This document shows, in pieces, positions 1 through 11,812 of a DNA stretch of 64,000 bases. The first letter of the stretch is position 1. Each line of letters begins with the position of its first letter. A program made the position numbers and the translations under genes. Origin of the DNA: Artemisia argyi (taxonomy: Eukaryota; Streptophyta; Magnoliopsida; Asterales; Asteraceae); NCBI GenBank assembly GCA_030686995.1, contig CM060691.1, positions 94,878,743 to 94,942,742 of the forward strand. Reading direction: 5' to 3'. The notes below the pieces were generated by a model. It was not told the origin of the DNA and ran no database searches. It saw nothing but the letters and a program-made list of their open reading frames with translations.

Positions 1-2334
1 GACTGAGGTCGATAGGGGCATTACTAGTAATTGCTAAGGTGCTTTATTAAGTATTAATCACGCTCATCTCCAGTCTCTTTCCAGCCTTTGCAATTTCATA
101 TACTATTCCCGTATGCCATATCTCTTATTCAATCTTGCTATACGCCCAAGCTCTCCCCCATCGGTAGTTGGAAGCAGAACTGAGACTGGATGTGACTGAA
201 GGAAAAGGGAGATAGGTGTGATAGGAGGGCACGGTTAAAAAGGTAAGCGAAGGCTCTCTCTCTCTCTCGCTCTGTGGTCTTGTGTGAACTCCTTTCCACC
301 CATTATTGATCTTCACTCTAAGTGAGCAGGTCAAAGCAGTTGAGGTGATAGCAATAGTAAGCAGGGAAGCAGAAGCAAAAGGTCTTCAAAGAACTTTTGT
401 GTAATAAAGCTTCTTGGTCTCATTTCATTGGTCTCTAAGGTAAAGTCTCGCTTAATCATTCATCTTTTTCTGTAAGGCCTCGGGCCCCACGAATTCTGAT
501 TTCTGTTTTTGTTTGTATTCAAGTGTTGGTAGCTTCTAGCCTCGAGCTGGAAAGTCTCATTGAGTTCCCAGCTAGGCCTACGCTACGATCGTTAGAACTC
601 CCTTCAAAAAGTCGAAAGCCGGTCGTCTGCTAAAGCCTTAGAAGCTGAGGTTAGAAAAGGTTTCTCCCGCTATTGCTAGTTCTTCCGTTGTTGGTAGTTG
701 CTTAGGTCGGGTTGTTGATTTTTCAGAGCTTTTTCAATTCTTTCAGAACCTTTCGTATGCGCCTATTGGAAGATTTGGGCTACCTCCTCTCTTTCCGATC
801 TCATTCAGATAATAAGCCAGTCCGGTTTATTAGATAGTGAATGGGTAAGAGAGGTGCTTGGTCTGTCTCTGAATGTGGGCCTAGAAGCATTAGCCGAGTC
901 TCTGAATATTCCCGAGGGTTCTCAGGATAAAGACAGCCTTAAGGTGCTAACGGAGCTTCCACGGTCTCAGTCCATGAAGGTGCTTGCTTTATTGGTTGGC
1001 AGCTTAGTTATAGTCGTTATGAAGAATGAAGGAGCACTGCTGCACTTCCACGACATGGGAAAGGATCATGGGATGAGGAAAAGAAAGAAAAGATGCAAGG
1101 TGAAATGAGTTCAAAGGAATTAGTTAAGACACGCTTCTTTAGCACAGGCCACGGAGTGAAGTTGGAAGGTTCAATGAACTACGCGAAGGGAAAATCTTGG
1201 GTGCTATTGTTGTTTATATACAAGTGGAGTAGACAGCGAGCTCCGCTTGAACAGAAAGCAGCAAGCTGCAAGCACTACTCCAAAAGCAGTGAGCTCCGCA
1301 ACAAAAGCGAAGCGAGCCGCGGTAGCCTATTCAGTTTTTCAGCTGCATCGTACCGGGAGGGGTCCGTACCTCCTTTAGATAGAGCTTCCCTGATCCTAAT
1401 GTAGAGCTAGAACTACTGCTACCGTGGAATCCGCGGTCACACATAAGTATCTCGCCTTCCAAAAAAAGCGGCTGCTAATTAGCACTAATGCTAATGGGGA
1501 CCATCGATCAAGAAGGACTTCGGAGACTGCAATCGAATTGATCAAAAAATAGAAATAGGGCCAACTCTTCTAGTTGCGCCTCTAACCTTACTACGCTACC
1601 CTGATAAAAGGTCGAATTCAGCAGGACTGCAGGCACGAAATGCCGATCAAATCCGTTAAAGGAAGCCTAATCAAAGCGGGCAAACAAGAAGATCTGACTG
1701 AGTTGATGATGGACCGGATCTCGAAAGGCGAGAGGCTTTCATAAAGACGTATGATAAACGGAGGGTCGAGAGAGGCTTATTGCACGATCCACCCAACCCA
1801 GCTAAGCTAATAAATGCTGCATAAGATAAGTGAGTGGGAGGCCGGCCCCCGCCCATCTGGAGGTGCACACCCATTTATGAACATATACAAAGGGCTAAAG
1901 AGAGAAGTCCATGGAGAACTACCAAATCCAATGACTTTGATTTGTTCATACCATTCTGTCATCGATCACTGCTGGGTCGCTTGGTGAGTCACCCAAAAAA
2001 AGCATCGAGAAAGGTCAAGCATATATGTTTTATGAAATGATCAGCGGTTTCATTTATGCTATGCCTTGCATCGTGTTCGTCTGTGTTTATTGAGCTTTCA
2101 GCGCCATGCGCTTTGCTTCGCTTTATAAAAGAGAAAGAGCCTTGTCTTGCGAGTGAAAAGAAAGGGCAAGCGATAGAAAGGATAGTCCCTCGCGCGTTCG
2201 CGAGAACTACTAGAAAATGGTGAGATCATTAGATTATTAGTGAAAGAAGGACCAACGACGATCCTATCCTAAAGGAAAAGAAGGAGTAGGAGGAGTCAGT
2301 TTTTTTTGAAGATCGAGGAATCAATCTCCCAATT

Positions 2335-2823
2335 ATGCCATTCGGAAGGAGTCTTCTACAGAGGGAAAGCCTGTTATGAGTAAGTGGAGAGGAAAGATCT
2401 CCAGAGATTCTTATCTCATTCCATTCCAGTGGCTCAACCAGTAACCAATGGCGAAAACTAAAAAATCCATGGTTTCCCGGTAGAACCCTATTTCGCCCAA
2501 GTTGTTTCAGAACCGGAAAAAAGAAGCGGTTTTTCGCACAGCTTGCGCATAGTGCAGGTCCTACTTGTATATCGTATTTGGCCGAAGAAGCATCGGACAG
2601 GTTGGAGTTCTTACCTTCTTGGGATTCCATGGACCAAGATCTGCTTTTATTATATGGGCAATACCAATCTACTTTAGTAGATCATATGGATGTAGAAAAA
2701 GCTTCTCATTTTGATGAATTGGAAACATCTCTTTTCCATTTCTATTTACCCAGTTCATATCTTTGTTTCGTGTGTTACCCGGAGGAATTCGATCTCTTCA
2801 ATCTCGGGATACCACCTAAATAA
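2335..2823 (+). pseudogene. rpl10: Mitochondrial ribosomal protein L10 (rpl10) pseudogene
   Basis: The readable frame runs from about 2380 to the stop at 2821-2823 and gives about 147 residues. It includes the segments FFAQLAHSAGPTCISYL and HMDVEKASHFDELETS, which I recall from the plant mitochondrial L10 protein, a large-subunit component of the mitoribosome. The ATG at 2335 is in the same frame but is followed by an in-frame TGA at 2377-2379, so the gene is broken at its start. RNA editing could not rescue it in a nuclear copy. It faces ccmB, about 310 bp away. The identification comes from memory of the family; an unrelated conserved mitochondrial ORF is the alternative. Confidence 0.6.
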
Positions 2824-3136
2824 CTATAATTGCGGCCAGAGAGTCAAATAGGTCGGGAAGAAAGAGTCTGAGGTTGGGTTGGACGACATACATCTTGGTT
2901 GGTCCCACCACCACTGGGGATTGGACATATATATAATCTTTCTTCTAAAAAAGTCTTATATTATATATATATATAATTTGATATTCTTATTTATTTAAAT
3001 AGCTGCAAGACCACAAAACGGGGTGAAAAAAACCGAAAGCCCTTCTTTTAAGTTCCTCCCAGATACATGGCTTACATACTCGGCTCAACATTCTTGGAAA
3101 ACAATCGAATCGAGGGTCCGGAGGAGAATTGGCCAT

Positions 3137-3754
3137 TCAATCTTGTGAACTAATCGAGACCGAAATTGGAGAAAGAGATACGAACGGAAAGGAATAACCA
3201 ATCGATGAAAGAACATGAAACCATTCTGTTTCAATAGAGGTAAGAGAAAGGGTTGGGGGCAATGAAGTAGGTGAAGTGGTTAGATTTTGCGACTGTTCCC
3301 ACCACTGCTGGATGTGATTCCAAGAGCCGAACGAGAATGAATACCACACAGAAAAGTCAAGACCAGGCTCCCTAATGGAATGTTTAACCGATCCATTCCG
3401 GATCGACCGAATTGGTACGGAAGTTGTAACATGGGAAAACCACGGAAAACACGACTTATTTGAATAACCCGGTGACCTACCAATTGTAGAAGTAGGATTT
3501 TGATAAGCAATAAGCACTTAAATAATACAATTCAAGTGTACCATCTTCTTTCTCATTTCGAGGAAAAGGTGCAGAAGGAAAAGGAAACAACGGAGGGATC
3601 CGAATCGGACCTAAATGGGAATGACATGAAAAGTCTTTTTCAAAACCTAGCATTAAGGGCGTTACGACGATATATGAGAGGAATGGAGAAAAACTCGTGA
3701 TTGGTGTGGAGGGGAAGGTCTATTTATAATATAGTTCAAGAAAGAGTCGTCTCA
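3137..3754 (-). pseudogene. ccmB: Mitochondrial cytochrome c maturation protein CcmB pseudogene
   Basis: CcmB is the membrane subunit of the haem-handling ABC transporter used in mitochondrial cytochrome c maturation. The start codon is the reverse complement of 3752-3754 and reads MRRLFLELYYK. A TAG stop follows immediately. The frame then continues through ITSFSPFLSYIVVTPLMLGF and EDGTLELYYLSAYCL, shifts near 3490-3510 into LVGHRVIQISRVFRGFPMLQ, shifts again near 3300, and ends in IETEWFHVLSSIGYSFPF and SPISVSISSQD with its stop at 3137-3139. Total span is about 206 codons, the normal size. With one early stop and two frameshifts this is a dead nuclear copy. Confidence 0.85.
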
Positions 3755-4978
3755 TTTCCTTACTTCTTCGTTCTTTCAAATTCATTCACTTCAAGACTGG
3801 TTCGGAACGCCGCGTAACATCATCTTCAAGCAACCTCCATTGTACCGGTGCGACCACTAAAGAATTGCTTATACACTAAACAGCTGCTTATATACGCTTA
3901 CTAAAAGACTGACTTTCATTCATAATTAATTCATTAGGCCAGCGTGAAACTAAGAAAGATAGATGTGCCTAAGGCGTAAGCAAACTGTGCACGCTAAGAG
4001 AAGAGGAGAGATGTTCGCAATGACTACCACAAGAAAGCCGCCCCTTGTCTCTAAAAGGGCCCGTCACTTCGTTCGTACCTTCTTGGCTTAGGCTTGCAAC
4101 TTCACTTACTTTATGGCCTTGCCGCCTTTTTCTAGCAGAAGCTAAGCGCTTGAAAAGTGCGCTAAGAAAGGTTGCTTCTGTCGGCCTTTATGTGCAACAG
4201 TCCACCAGTAGCGGAAGATAGGGTTACCGTACATACAAGAGTCTTCCAGTTCTTACGGAAGCTCTTTCTTACCAGTCAAGTAGTACAACAGCTGTATCTT
4301 ATCTTATAGCCCGGCGCGGCGGGTCTTTTAATTCAGTAGATAGAAGAAAGTATTAGATAAGGAGTAGGTGAGTGAGTCCTCGCTGACCTGAGCGATTTCG
4401 ATCACCTAGCAGGCCTTTTATTTGATAGGTAACATCGCCAAAGCGTATCATCAGATTTGACTATGAAGGAAGGAACTCGGCGGAAGATCGGTCTGCAAGA
4501 AAGGCCTACTTATCCACGGGTTCATTGGCAAAACCGCCGTAGGAATGGAGACCTTTCGATAGAGCAGAGGCGAACTGATCAACGAGAAAGAGGCCCTACT
4601 CACTACAAAGGAAGACACCACAAGATCAAACTGCACTCTTGCCTCTCCCGCATCAAGTTGACCGCCAGGCTGGAGCTTCGTAACATGTTGACGAAGACTT
4701 CCGAACTGAGGGTTCGGTCAGTACAAGAGACTACTTTGTCTCCTCGGAAGAAGAATAGCCCCGCTCTCTAGCCGACTAATCCCGTTGATCAAACTGGGAG
4801 GGAACGTGTCACATTAGAGTTGAACGATCAGAGGTGTCCTCTAATCACTACGATGAGCTGGTCCCTCTTTTAGTAGACTCAGCTATGAATATTCATGAAA
4901 AAATGAATGCCGGGCTCTTTCTTTCACAGCTAATCCCATTTTCTTAATGCCAATACTTTCTCTTTCGTCGAGCCCCGA

Positions 4979-5829
4979 GCGTACTTGTGGTTTGGAGTAA
5001 TGGGGAACAACATCATTTATTACCCCCATTTGTGCGTTAATCTTAAAAAGTACTCCAAGTATTTTGATTTTTTTGATTAGAGTCATTAGTGTAGTTTATT
5101 GTAAAGTATGTAAAAATTCAAGTGTAAGGGGAATGTACATTCCCTATGAGTTATTATTTTTTATGGTAGAATAAAAGTGTATGCAAAAAAAAATTGAAAA
5201 AAATATAATAATAAAAAAAGGAAAAGAAAAGAAAAAAAAATAGAAAAAGAAAAGACAAAAACATAAGGGCTACCATCCGTTTCTTTTATTTATGTTTAAG
5301 TCAAATAGTGTCTTGAAAAAAAATCCAAAAAGAGTCGTAGTTAGTTCAAGTTGAGTCGAGTCTTGGCTTAGCAACGCCTCATTGTACATGTAGTTAACTA
5401 AGACAATTGACTTGCCACCAGTAAAATATCTGTTTATCCAACAAAACCATGTTTTCCATATCCCCTACACCTAACGTTATAACCCTTTAAAAAGACCTCT
5501 TTGATAGTTTTCCTAGGTGCTTACTCCAAGTGGTGGAGGTTTTGATCCTTTCCCAAGCCTATGGTAATCTATTTACTATGACAGGTAATGAGTGATATTT
5601 CTCCATTTCTAATTAAGATATATATATTTACAACACCCGAGAGATGAGAGTATCCAAATACTTAATGTGAGGTACTAGTGTATAATTTCCGTGCTTGTTT
5701 TGACTAAGGTAGAACGATCATTTGTTGCAATTACTTTTATATTGGTGTTAAATGACCCCTAACTTGTATTTTTATTGGTGGAAAAGCTCATTTGCTTGAG
5801 GACAAGCAAATCCTAAGTGTAGGGATATT
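4979..5829 (+). mobile_element. 3' internal tail of outermost LTR retrotransposon O
   Basis: This stretch is the reverse complement, with divergence, of the internal regions at about 23735-24500 (N1) and 35095-35850 (6.9-kb element). It therefore belongs to the same Athila-like family but in + orientation. It is non-coding. It contains the family's A/T homopolymer patch (5180-5270) and ends in a stem-loop plus polypurine tract directly before the LTR at 5830. Everything upstream in this element (PBS, gag, 5' LTR) is missing, replaced by or joined to the mitochondrial DNA. Confidence 0.75.
5790..5829 (+). promoter_or_regulatory. Stem-loop plus polypurine tract before 3' LTR of O
   Basis: ATTTGCTTG / AGGA / CAAGCAAAT (5790-5811) is a perfect 9-bp stem with a purine tetraloop. 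CCTAAGTGTAGGGATATT follows and runs into the LTR start TGATGAAGCG. The purine tract is the expected plus-strand primer. The same architecture with other stem sequences recurs at 25313, 32980, 33530, 35057 and 36657. Confidence 0.7.
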
Positions 5830-6060
5830 TGATGAAGCGAAAAGTGTACCGCTTTTAGGGGGTCATTTAAGCCCTAATTCGAGATTATTTGATCAAATAT
5901 TGCCCTAAATCATTCCATTTGTCATTTTAGGTACTTTGGAGAAGAAATCTGGAAAAGGAAGCATTTTGGACGTTTTTTGAGCAAAAAGTGAAGAAAATGG
6001 CAAAGTCTCCAAAATATGCTGAAAACAGTACCTGAAGGCGTCAAGAATTGCTCTTGATGG
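5830..6060 (+). mobile_element. 3' LTR of element O, part 1 of 3
   Basis: It begins TGATGAAGCG right after the polypurine tract. It breaks off at 6060 inside a TGACG-type repeat (gctcttgatgg) where N1 inserted. The LTR resumes at 51407 after N1 and its 5-bp duplication, is cut again by a solo LTR at 51647, and finishes at 56645 with a CA end. Target-site duplication: GATGG at 6056-6060 against GACGG at 51402-51406, one C to T change. Confidence 0.75.
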
Positions 6061-6140
6061 TGGTGTGTGGGAATTGCACCAGGCTTTACCTCTTAAAAGA
6101 TCTCGAGAAGCTTACAACCCCCACCAGGCAGTGTACCTGA

Positions 6141-6170
6141 TCGTTGTAGTATAGTATAGTGACAAGTACC
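6141..6170 (+). other. tRNA-Asp 5'-half-like segment in U5 of N1 LTR
   Basis: The + strand reads TCGTTGTAGTATAGT, then a 5-nt repeat ATAGT, then GACAAGTACC. This follows the 5' half of plant tRNA-Asp(GTC). Because the LTR is in minus orientation, the retroelement RNA carries the complement and could pair with the tRNA primer. The same 30-nt block is at 33711-33740, 39212-39241 and, inverted, 56529-56558. Confidence 0.6.
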
Positions 6171-7025
6171 GGGGGATTGATCGTTCAACTCAGGAATAGT
6201 GTCGTTAGGATTAGAAAGCCTGAAAACTAGGTCTAGAGGTGAGGGATGATTCTTTTTGTATTTTTATATTTTATGAAAAGCAAGTAAAAATCTCGGGTTT
6301 TAGAGGAGTGGGCAGAATTAGTTGCTAGTCAACTAACCCAATAACTAAAGATGCAATTAAAATAAAATAACAAAAATGCAAATCAAGCTAATTACTAATG
6401 TGGAGTGAACAATAAATGGGAAAATTGTGTTTACTTAGATTTCATTACTCCCTAGATATCTTTTACAGGTTGATAGTTTGTTACAGTTGCGTGGATGACG
6501 GGTTATATTCCTTAATACCATTCGTGGGGTGGCGTACGTACTTCCCCAACTCTATAAGCTCCTACTTCACTCCTATGTCGAGCCTGCAAGAAGCTCCTAA
6601 CATGGGATCACTATAATTCGCTCATGCATTAAATACAACCATAAAAACCTTAGTACACATTGGTTCATGTTTCTTAAGACGTTCAAGCAAGTTACACTAT
6701 GGAAGTCTACCAGTTTTCTTAAGCCTAACATCGTTCATCCATTACAACTATAAACAAGCAATCAACCTATAATCAACATCTAGGTTTCATTACATCTAAG
6801 CAAACACACAAGAGATCTAGCCTAGCATGTTAAAATCAAGACAAGCGTAAGAAATATTCAAACAACACATAGACATATTGAATGAATTGAAAGGATACTT
6901 ATCTTAATTGAACATGAAAGGTTTCAAGGGGTGAAAACCCTTGAAAATATTGTAAAAGTCGAGCTAGGGTTTATTCAAGTCGTCCCTAAAATTCTCCTCT
7001 ACTTTTGAATGAAAATTACAAAGAC

Positions 7026-7257
7026 TATATATAGATTTTCTAAGGTGACGGCATCAAGAAGAAACTTCTGACGCCGTCAACCCGCCGCCCATAATAAAAT
7101 CGGATTGCCTAGATCCAGATCTGACGCCGTCATGTGTAATGTTGTTCTGGGCCGTCACCACTTTTACTCTTGACGGCCATGCTTTGACGCCGTCATATTT
7201 CCACTGGGCCGTCATATTTCCACTGGACCGTCACTATTTTTGCTCTTGACGCCGTCA
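7026..7257 (-). promoter_or_regulatory. LTR promoter: TATA box plus palindrome array
   Basis: A TATATA box lies at 7026-7034 on the minus strand. Directly upstream are four perfect TGACGCCGTCA copies at 7069-7079, 7122-7132, 7185-7195 and 7247-7257, plus degenerate GCCGTCA half-copies. An 18-bp duplication around 7196-7230 is absent from the partner LTR at 51119-51160. TGACG is the half-site of TGA-type bZIP factors, so a U3 enhancer is a reasonable inference. Confidence 0.6.
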
Positions 7258-7456
7258 TCAAATTGCTCTTGACGCCGTTAGGTACTGTTCCCAGCAAGGA
7301 AAATTAAGACTTTGCTGTTTTCTTCACTTTTATGCTCCAAAAACATCCAAAATGCTTCCTTTTCCAGAATTCACTCCAAAAGTACCTAAAATCAAAAAAG
7401 GAACGATTTAGGGCATTATTTGATCAAATAAATTCAAATTCCGGCTTAAATGACCC

Positions 7457-8855
7457 TGTTAATACAAGTATCGCCTAAAAACGTTATTTATATTTTACGA
7501 TCTTTGCTAAGTTTTGTTAATGACAAAGTATGAACTTTAGCTAGGAGTAAATCATCACTTTAAGTGTTTAAGTCTTGTTTAAACTAAGGTTTTCATTTCT
7601 TTTAAACAAAACATTGTTTTTATTTCTTAAATTAGAAAGTGTCTTGTCACATCACATTTATTTCTTAAAATAGTAATGTCACATCACATTTAGGGCAAAC
7701 TTTGTCAATATACATTTATGGTAAGAAAGAGTGCTTGACTAACCTTATGCTTGCTTGCAAGTCTTGTGTTTGACTAGGTGTAATGTGATGTGACCTTGTT
7801 TGGTTTGGAAGATTTATTGCAAAAACCAACTACAGCCCTGACGGTACCCTGGGGATACACGGGCGGAACCCTTCTGAGGGGTCCGCCGTATCCGCCAGAT
7901 CTGCAGAAGGTTTGCTATAAATACCAAACCATTTGTTAGTTTTGAGTCACTCCTTTAGGAAATATTTTCATATACTCTCTCAAACTAACTCAGTAACATT
8001 TTGACTTGTGTGATTCTCTTATGTAGCAAGGGACTTCACAAGATTATTCAAGAAGTTACAAGCTTCAACTCTTAAGTTGCAAGTCTTGGTAGCTTGGTCA
8101 TGTATAAGCTTTGGTAGTTTATACTTCATTTGTGTCATGTATGTAGAAGTGATTGGTTAGTATTTTAGGCCTCAAAATACGTAGTGTGTCAGGAGTTGTT
8201 GTACCCTTGTAAAAGAACTAACAGGAGTTGTTGTACCCTTGGAAAAGAACTTGACATCTAGCTTAGTGTCGGTAAAAGTTTAAGCGACGATGGGAGTAAT
8301 TGTACCCGTGTAAAAGAACTCGACATCTAGCTTAGTGTCGGTAAAAGTGTAAGCGACGTTGTAAAGGTTTTCTCCGCCGGTGAAAGGAGCTTGTTGATTA
8401 GTGCTTATAACTCTCGAGTTGGAAACTCGGGGCGTGGATGTAGGGCAAGGAAAAAGAGTCCTTGTAGCCGAACCACGATAAACAATCGTGTTGTGGTTTG
8501 ATCGTTTCTTTCTTTATCTTTGCTTATTACATGTTGTCGTTTAGTTAGAATCGCTAATCACATATAAAGCTTTTCAAAGAATTAAACAAGTAAAGTTGTG
8601 TTTATATCTTTAAAACAAATGTAAAGCTTTTCAAATAACTAAACAAGCAAAGTTAGGATCATCGCAAGTAAAGCTTTTCAAAGTATGAAACATGAAAAGT
8701 CAGAATAGTTATTCACATGAAAAGCTTTTCAAAGAATCAAACATATAACGTTGTGTTTATATAATTAAGCAAACGTAAAGTTTTTAAAGGATATTCAAGC
8801 TTAAAAAGGATTTAAAAAGCGGTAAACTATTCAACTCCCCTTCTAGTTTTCCACA
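7457..8855 (+). repeat. 5' LTR of copia-like element
   Basis: It starts TGTTAATACAAGTATCGCC and ends TTCTAGTTTTCCACA. The TATA box TATAAATA is at 7916-7923. Three blocks with the text gtaaaagaact, cgacatctagcttagtgtcgg and aagcgacg repeat between 8200 and 8380. Four spaced copies of an AAAGCTTTTCAAA-type motif lie at 8575-8740. It has no coding content. Confidence 0.9.
7831..7923 (+). promoter_or_regulatory. U3 palindrome module and TATA box of copia LTR
   Basis: GACGGTACCC, then GGCGGAACCC facing GGGGTCCGCC (an imperfect inverted repeat), then TATCCGCCAG and CTGCAG sit immediately upstream of TATAAATA (7916-7923). The same module is at 17081-17173 in the other LTR, and related copies lie inside the element at 11813 and 14033. 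Palindromic motifs near the promoter are, as I recall, typical of Sirevirus LTRs. Confidence 0.6.
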
Positions 8856-8856
8856 A

Positions 8857-8870
8857 TTGGCATCAGGAGC
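8857..8870 (+). other. Primer binding site (tRNA-iMet-like)
   Basis: TTGGCATCAGGAGC starts two bases after the LTR. The usual copia site is TGGTATCAGAGC; this copy differs by a T to C change and one extra G. A degenerate PBS is consistent with an old or trans-mobilised copy. Confidence 0.55.
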
Positions 8871-8991
8871 TACGTTACTCAGGATCTTTAAAATAGAATG
8901 TATTTTAAAACTTGGATCGATCCATGGATTTTAAAAATATCAAAGAAGGGCAACCTATTCAAAACCGGTTATTTGAAAAAAGAAAACTTAC

Positions 8992-9770
8992 TTGAATGGG
9001 AAAGTAATTTTTAAGAACTATGTGAAATCAATTGATCAAGATCTTTGGCATATTATTTCTTTTGGTGATTTCAAACCAAAGAAAACAAATTTTGAAAACC
9101 AAGATAACTATCTTGAACTTGATAAAAATACTAAAGCTAAAACAATGATTTATAAAGCTTTAGTACAAAATATGAAAGAATGTATTTTTGTCAAATGGCT
9201 AATGATATTTGCAAAAATATGTTAAACTTTCATCAAGAAATATGTCAAGCCAAAGATGATCAATTTGATCTCACATATGAATTAGAAGTCTTAATAATAT
9301 TAATAGATAGATATTTAGTTGAGATAAATACATGTACTACTAGTTTAAATGTTTTAAATGAAGGTGTAATTGAAGATGATTACTCATGACGATCTCTTAG
9401 TGGACTTGCTTACGATTCATGGAATAACAAGGATGAAGATGAAGCCAACCATCCGGTTTGTGATTCTCAACTAGATAAAATATCAAGCAAGGTACATTTT
9501 GAAACCAAACACTTTTACTTTGACAAATTTATCCTAGAGTTTTCTAAACTAGAAAATGAGTCTAAACGTTTATGCAACATGAACCTAAAAACTATCTTTA
9601 ACAATGAGGCTTCAAAATCTTTTAAGAATATCTTTGAAAAGGAAATCTTGTTAGAAGATAAAATTTCTAGACTTGAGAGTAATGTTGAAATTGATCTAGA
9701 ATGTAAATTATGTCTAGATTACAAATATGACATTAAAAAGCAAAATGAGAAAGGAAAAATGTTAGCATAA
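8992..9770 (+). pseudogene. Ty1/copia gag (UBN2-type) relic
   Basis: Short frames at 8992-9225, 9180-9389 and 9579-9770 read as one decayed copia gag. They include FKNYVKSIDQDLWHIISFGDFKP near the start, then KNTKAKTMIYKALVQNMKECIF, then a lysine/glutamate-rich C-terminal part with KEILLEDKISRLES. The first two frames overlap around 9180-9225 with a frameshift, and a TGA closes the second at 9387-9389. Gag normally forms the particle that packages element RNA. No CCHC zinc knuckle is visible. It lies in the expected place just after the PBS. Confidence 0.65.
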
Positions 9771-11812
9771 TTTGATGAAAGCTCAAAATCTCTTGAAAGA
9801 TTGTTGAGGAGTCAAAGGTTGTTTAAAGATAAAAACGGATTAGGATTTAACTCAAAAGCACCATCAACTAGTAATACAAAACAAGTAAAATTTGTCAAAC
9901 CTAGAAGAGAGATTTAGAGGTAATTCAATCTCAAATAGAAACTCATGATAAAAGTATTAAGATTATCATGCTCTATGCCTTTATATGATTATCTAACCTT
10001 CTTGGATACATGAGTAATTGAGTTTCAAAGCGTGTCGTCAAACCAAGATTTTACACGTAGTGTTTATCCTCTTGATAGCATCTCTATGCAATTTAAAAGG
10101 TACGCATTACTTCAACTCGACTTTGATTGTCTCTTGTTTCTAGCATTATGTGTTGGTATATGTGTTATTAGTAATACTCTAAAGTGTTTACCTGCTATTA
10201 GCAATAACTAAGATTAGATTCTATGCAACAAGGAATTTCGTCATTAGTACTAGTAGAAGATATAAGGTGTTTTGGTTCTTTAACCATCAAGAGATAAACA
10301 CGAAAAACTCTTGAGTGAGTCTCACTCAACTGTTGCTTACAAGTGAGCTAACTAAGAATTTCCTAAGTATTAAAATGTCTAACACTTTTGTGATGCTTGC
10401 AAAACAAACCTTTGTTAAATAACATTCTCAAATACTATACTTTGAGTCTTAAATTGTATTTTTCTTTAATCACTCTTTTATGATAATCTCACATAAAACA
10501 CACAAGGTGAAATAAATCACACAAGCATACATTTGGATGTGTGAAATAAAATGAGTTTTCAACATCTAGGATTTACACATCAAATGTGACACATAGTCTC
10601 ATGATGTTGTACCTCTTGGACTTTTTCAAAACAAATAGAGTTCGTAGTTTCTTAAGTAAGAAAACCCAAAGAGTCGAGGAGTCGTTGAATATAACATTTA
10701 ACAAGTAATCTCCTCCTTCTAAGATATCATCTTTGGTAGATGATGACTTAATCGAAAGTCCAATGATGGCAAGACAAGTATGAAGTAAAAGTACAAAATA
10801 ACATCTTCTCACCTTGAATCAAACATTGAATCAAGCAAAATTGACAATTGTTATAAAACTTGATTTATAGGTCATAGTTGTGTCTAAACAAATTCAACAA
10901 AAATAATTTTTGGAATTTAGAGTAAAACAACTAGTGAAACAAAATATATGTTTCGAAGTAATCATGTGATTATAAGTGTCAATATTTGAAAGTCTTTTTG
11001 ATAATAAAAGCAAACTCCAAAAGCAAGGGATTTTAACTTAAAGACATTCTTAGTTACTCTCTTGTTCTCAATGGTTAAGTTATTGATGACTTATCAAGAA
11101 TGAGATTAGTAAATCCGTAGGTAAAACTAAATATAGAGAAATGTTCGGAAGACTACTTGTTATCATAAAAATTAGATCCAACATTATGTTTAGCATTTTT
11201 CTATGTGCTCGTGTTAAAGAAGATCCTTAAAACAACTCTTTAGTTGAGCTTGTTTGGATACATCATAAGGTACTACACAACTAGGATTATGGTATCCCAA
11301 AAGAACGGGAATAGAAACCATAGTGTATGCCAAATGGAATTATGCCGGTAATAAGTTGATAAGAAAAGCACAAGTGGTACTTGGACTTTTATACTTACTT
11401 ACCCAATGATTCTCCAAAACACGTAAGGTTCTCAAATTAGTTTCGGATGGAGAAGCACATAAACAAGCTCCACTTGAACAAGCTGACTCATGTCGACAAC
11501 AGAATTCATCTCATCAACATTGTTATCCCTTCAACAAAGGAAGCATCGACTTCGGCGACAATTCAATCCATTATGTTCTTAATAGACATATTGTGATCCA
11601 TCATCATCACCTTGGTAAGATTGTTCATTGAGGAACGTCTTAACTAAGAAAGTCTTCTACGTTAACCATTCCATCAACGCTTTCACAAAATCTCTTGAAT
11701 GTGAAGCATTCATAATTCCTAGGCTTAGTCAAAGACTCATAAGACCTAAAACCTTAGTTTTGAACATTAGGATAAAACCACAAAAATCAAGACAATACCT
11801 TTTGAATTTTTC
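9771..11812 (+). mobile_element. Non-coding interior of the copia-like element
   Basis: This is about 2 kb of AT-rich DNA where pol would be expected. No frame carries protease, integrase, RT or RNase H motifs. The only track-length frame here (10573-10812 minus) has no family resemblance. I see no repeats other than scattered A/T runs. Confidence 0.6.

Larger units (their letters stand above)
1..4978. other. Nuclear insertion of mitochondrial DNA (NUMT)
   Basis: The base composition and short spacer phrases look like angiosperm mitochondrial intergenic DNA, and two mitochondrial genes (rpl10 and ccmB) lie in the middle, both broken. The right edge is near 4975-4985, where the sequence becomes homologous (reverse complement) to the retroelement interior at about 24470-24500 and 35810-35840. 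I see no rRNA gene and no complete tRNA. Apart from the two pseudogenes, 1-2334, 2824-3136 and 3755-4978 hold nothing that I can name; the short ORFs at 854-1404 and 4457-4771 have no recognisable domain. The left edge lies outside the window. Confidence 0.75.
6061..7456 (-). mobile_element. 3' LTR of element N1 (major part)
   Basis: On the + strand it begins TGGTGTGTGGG, matching TGATGCGTGGG at the LTR edges of the 6.9-kb element (33631, 39132) except for two transitions. It ends at 7456, where the copia element entered, and its last 35 bp are at 18105-18139 (ending GCCTCATCA). It is homologous along its length to the 1408-bp LTRs at 33631 and 39132. It carries a tRNA-Asp-like segment (6141-6170), a minus-strand TATA box (7026-7034) and an upstream array of TGACGCCGTCA. 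Confidence 0.8.

Noticed and set aside
854..1404. Two mitochondrial-looking ORFs
   Set aside because: No recognisable mitochondrial gene or domain. They are left as uncharacterised NUMT sequence.
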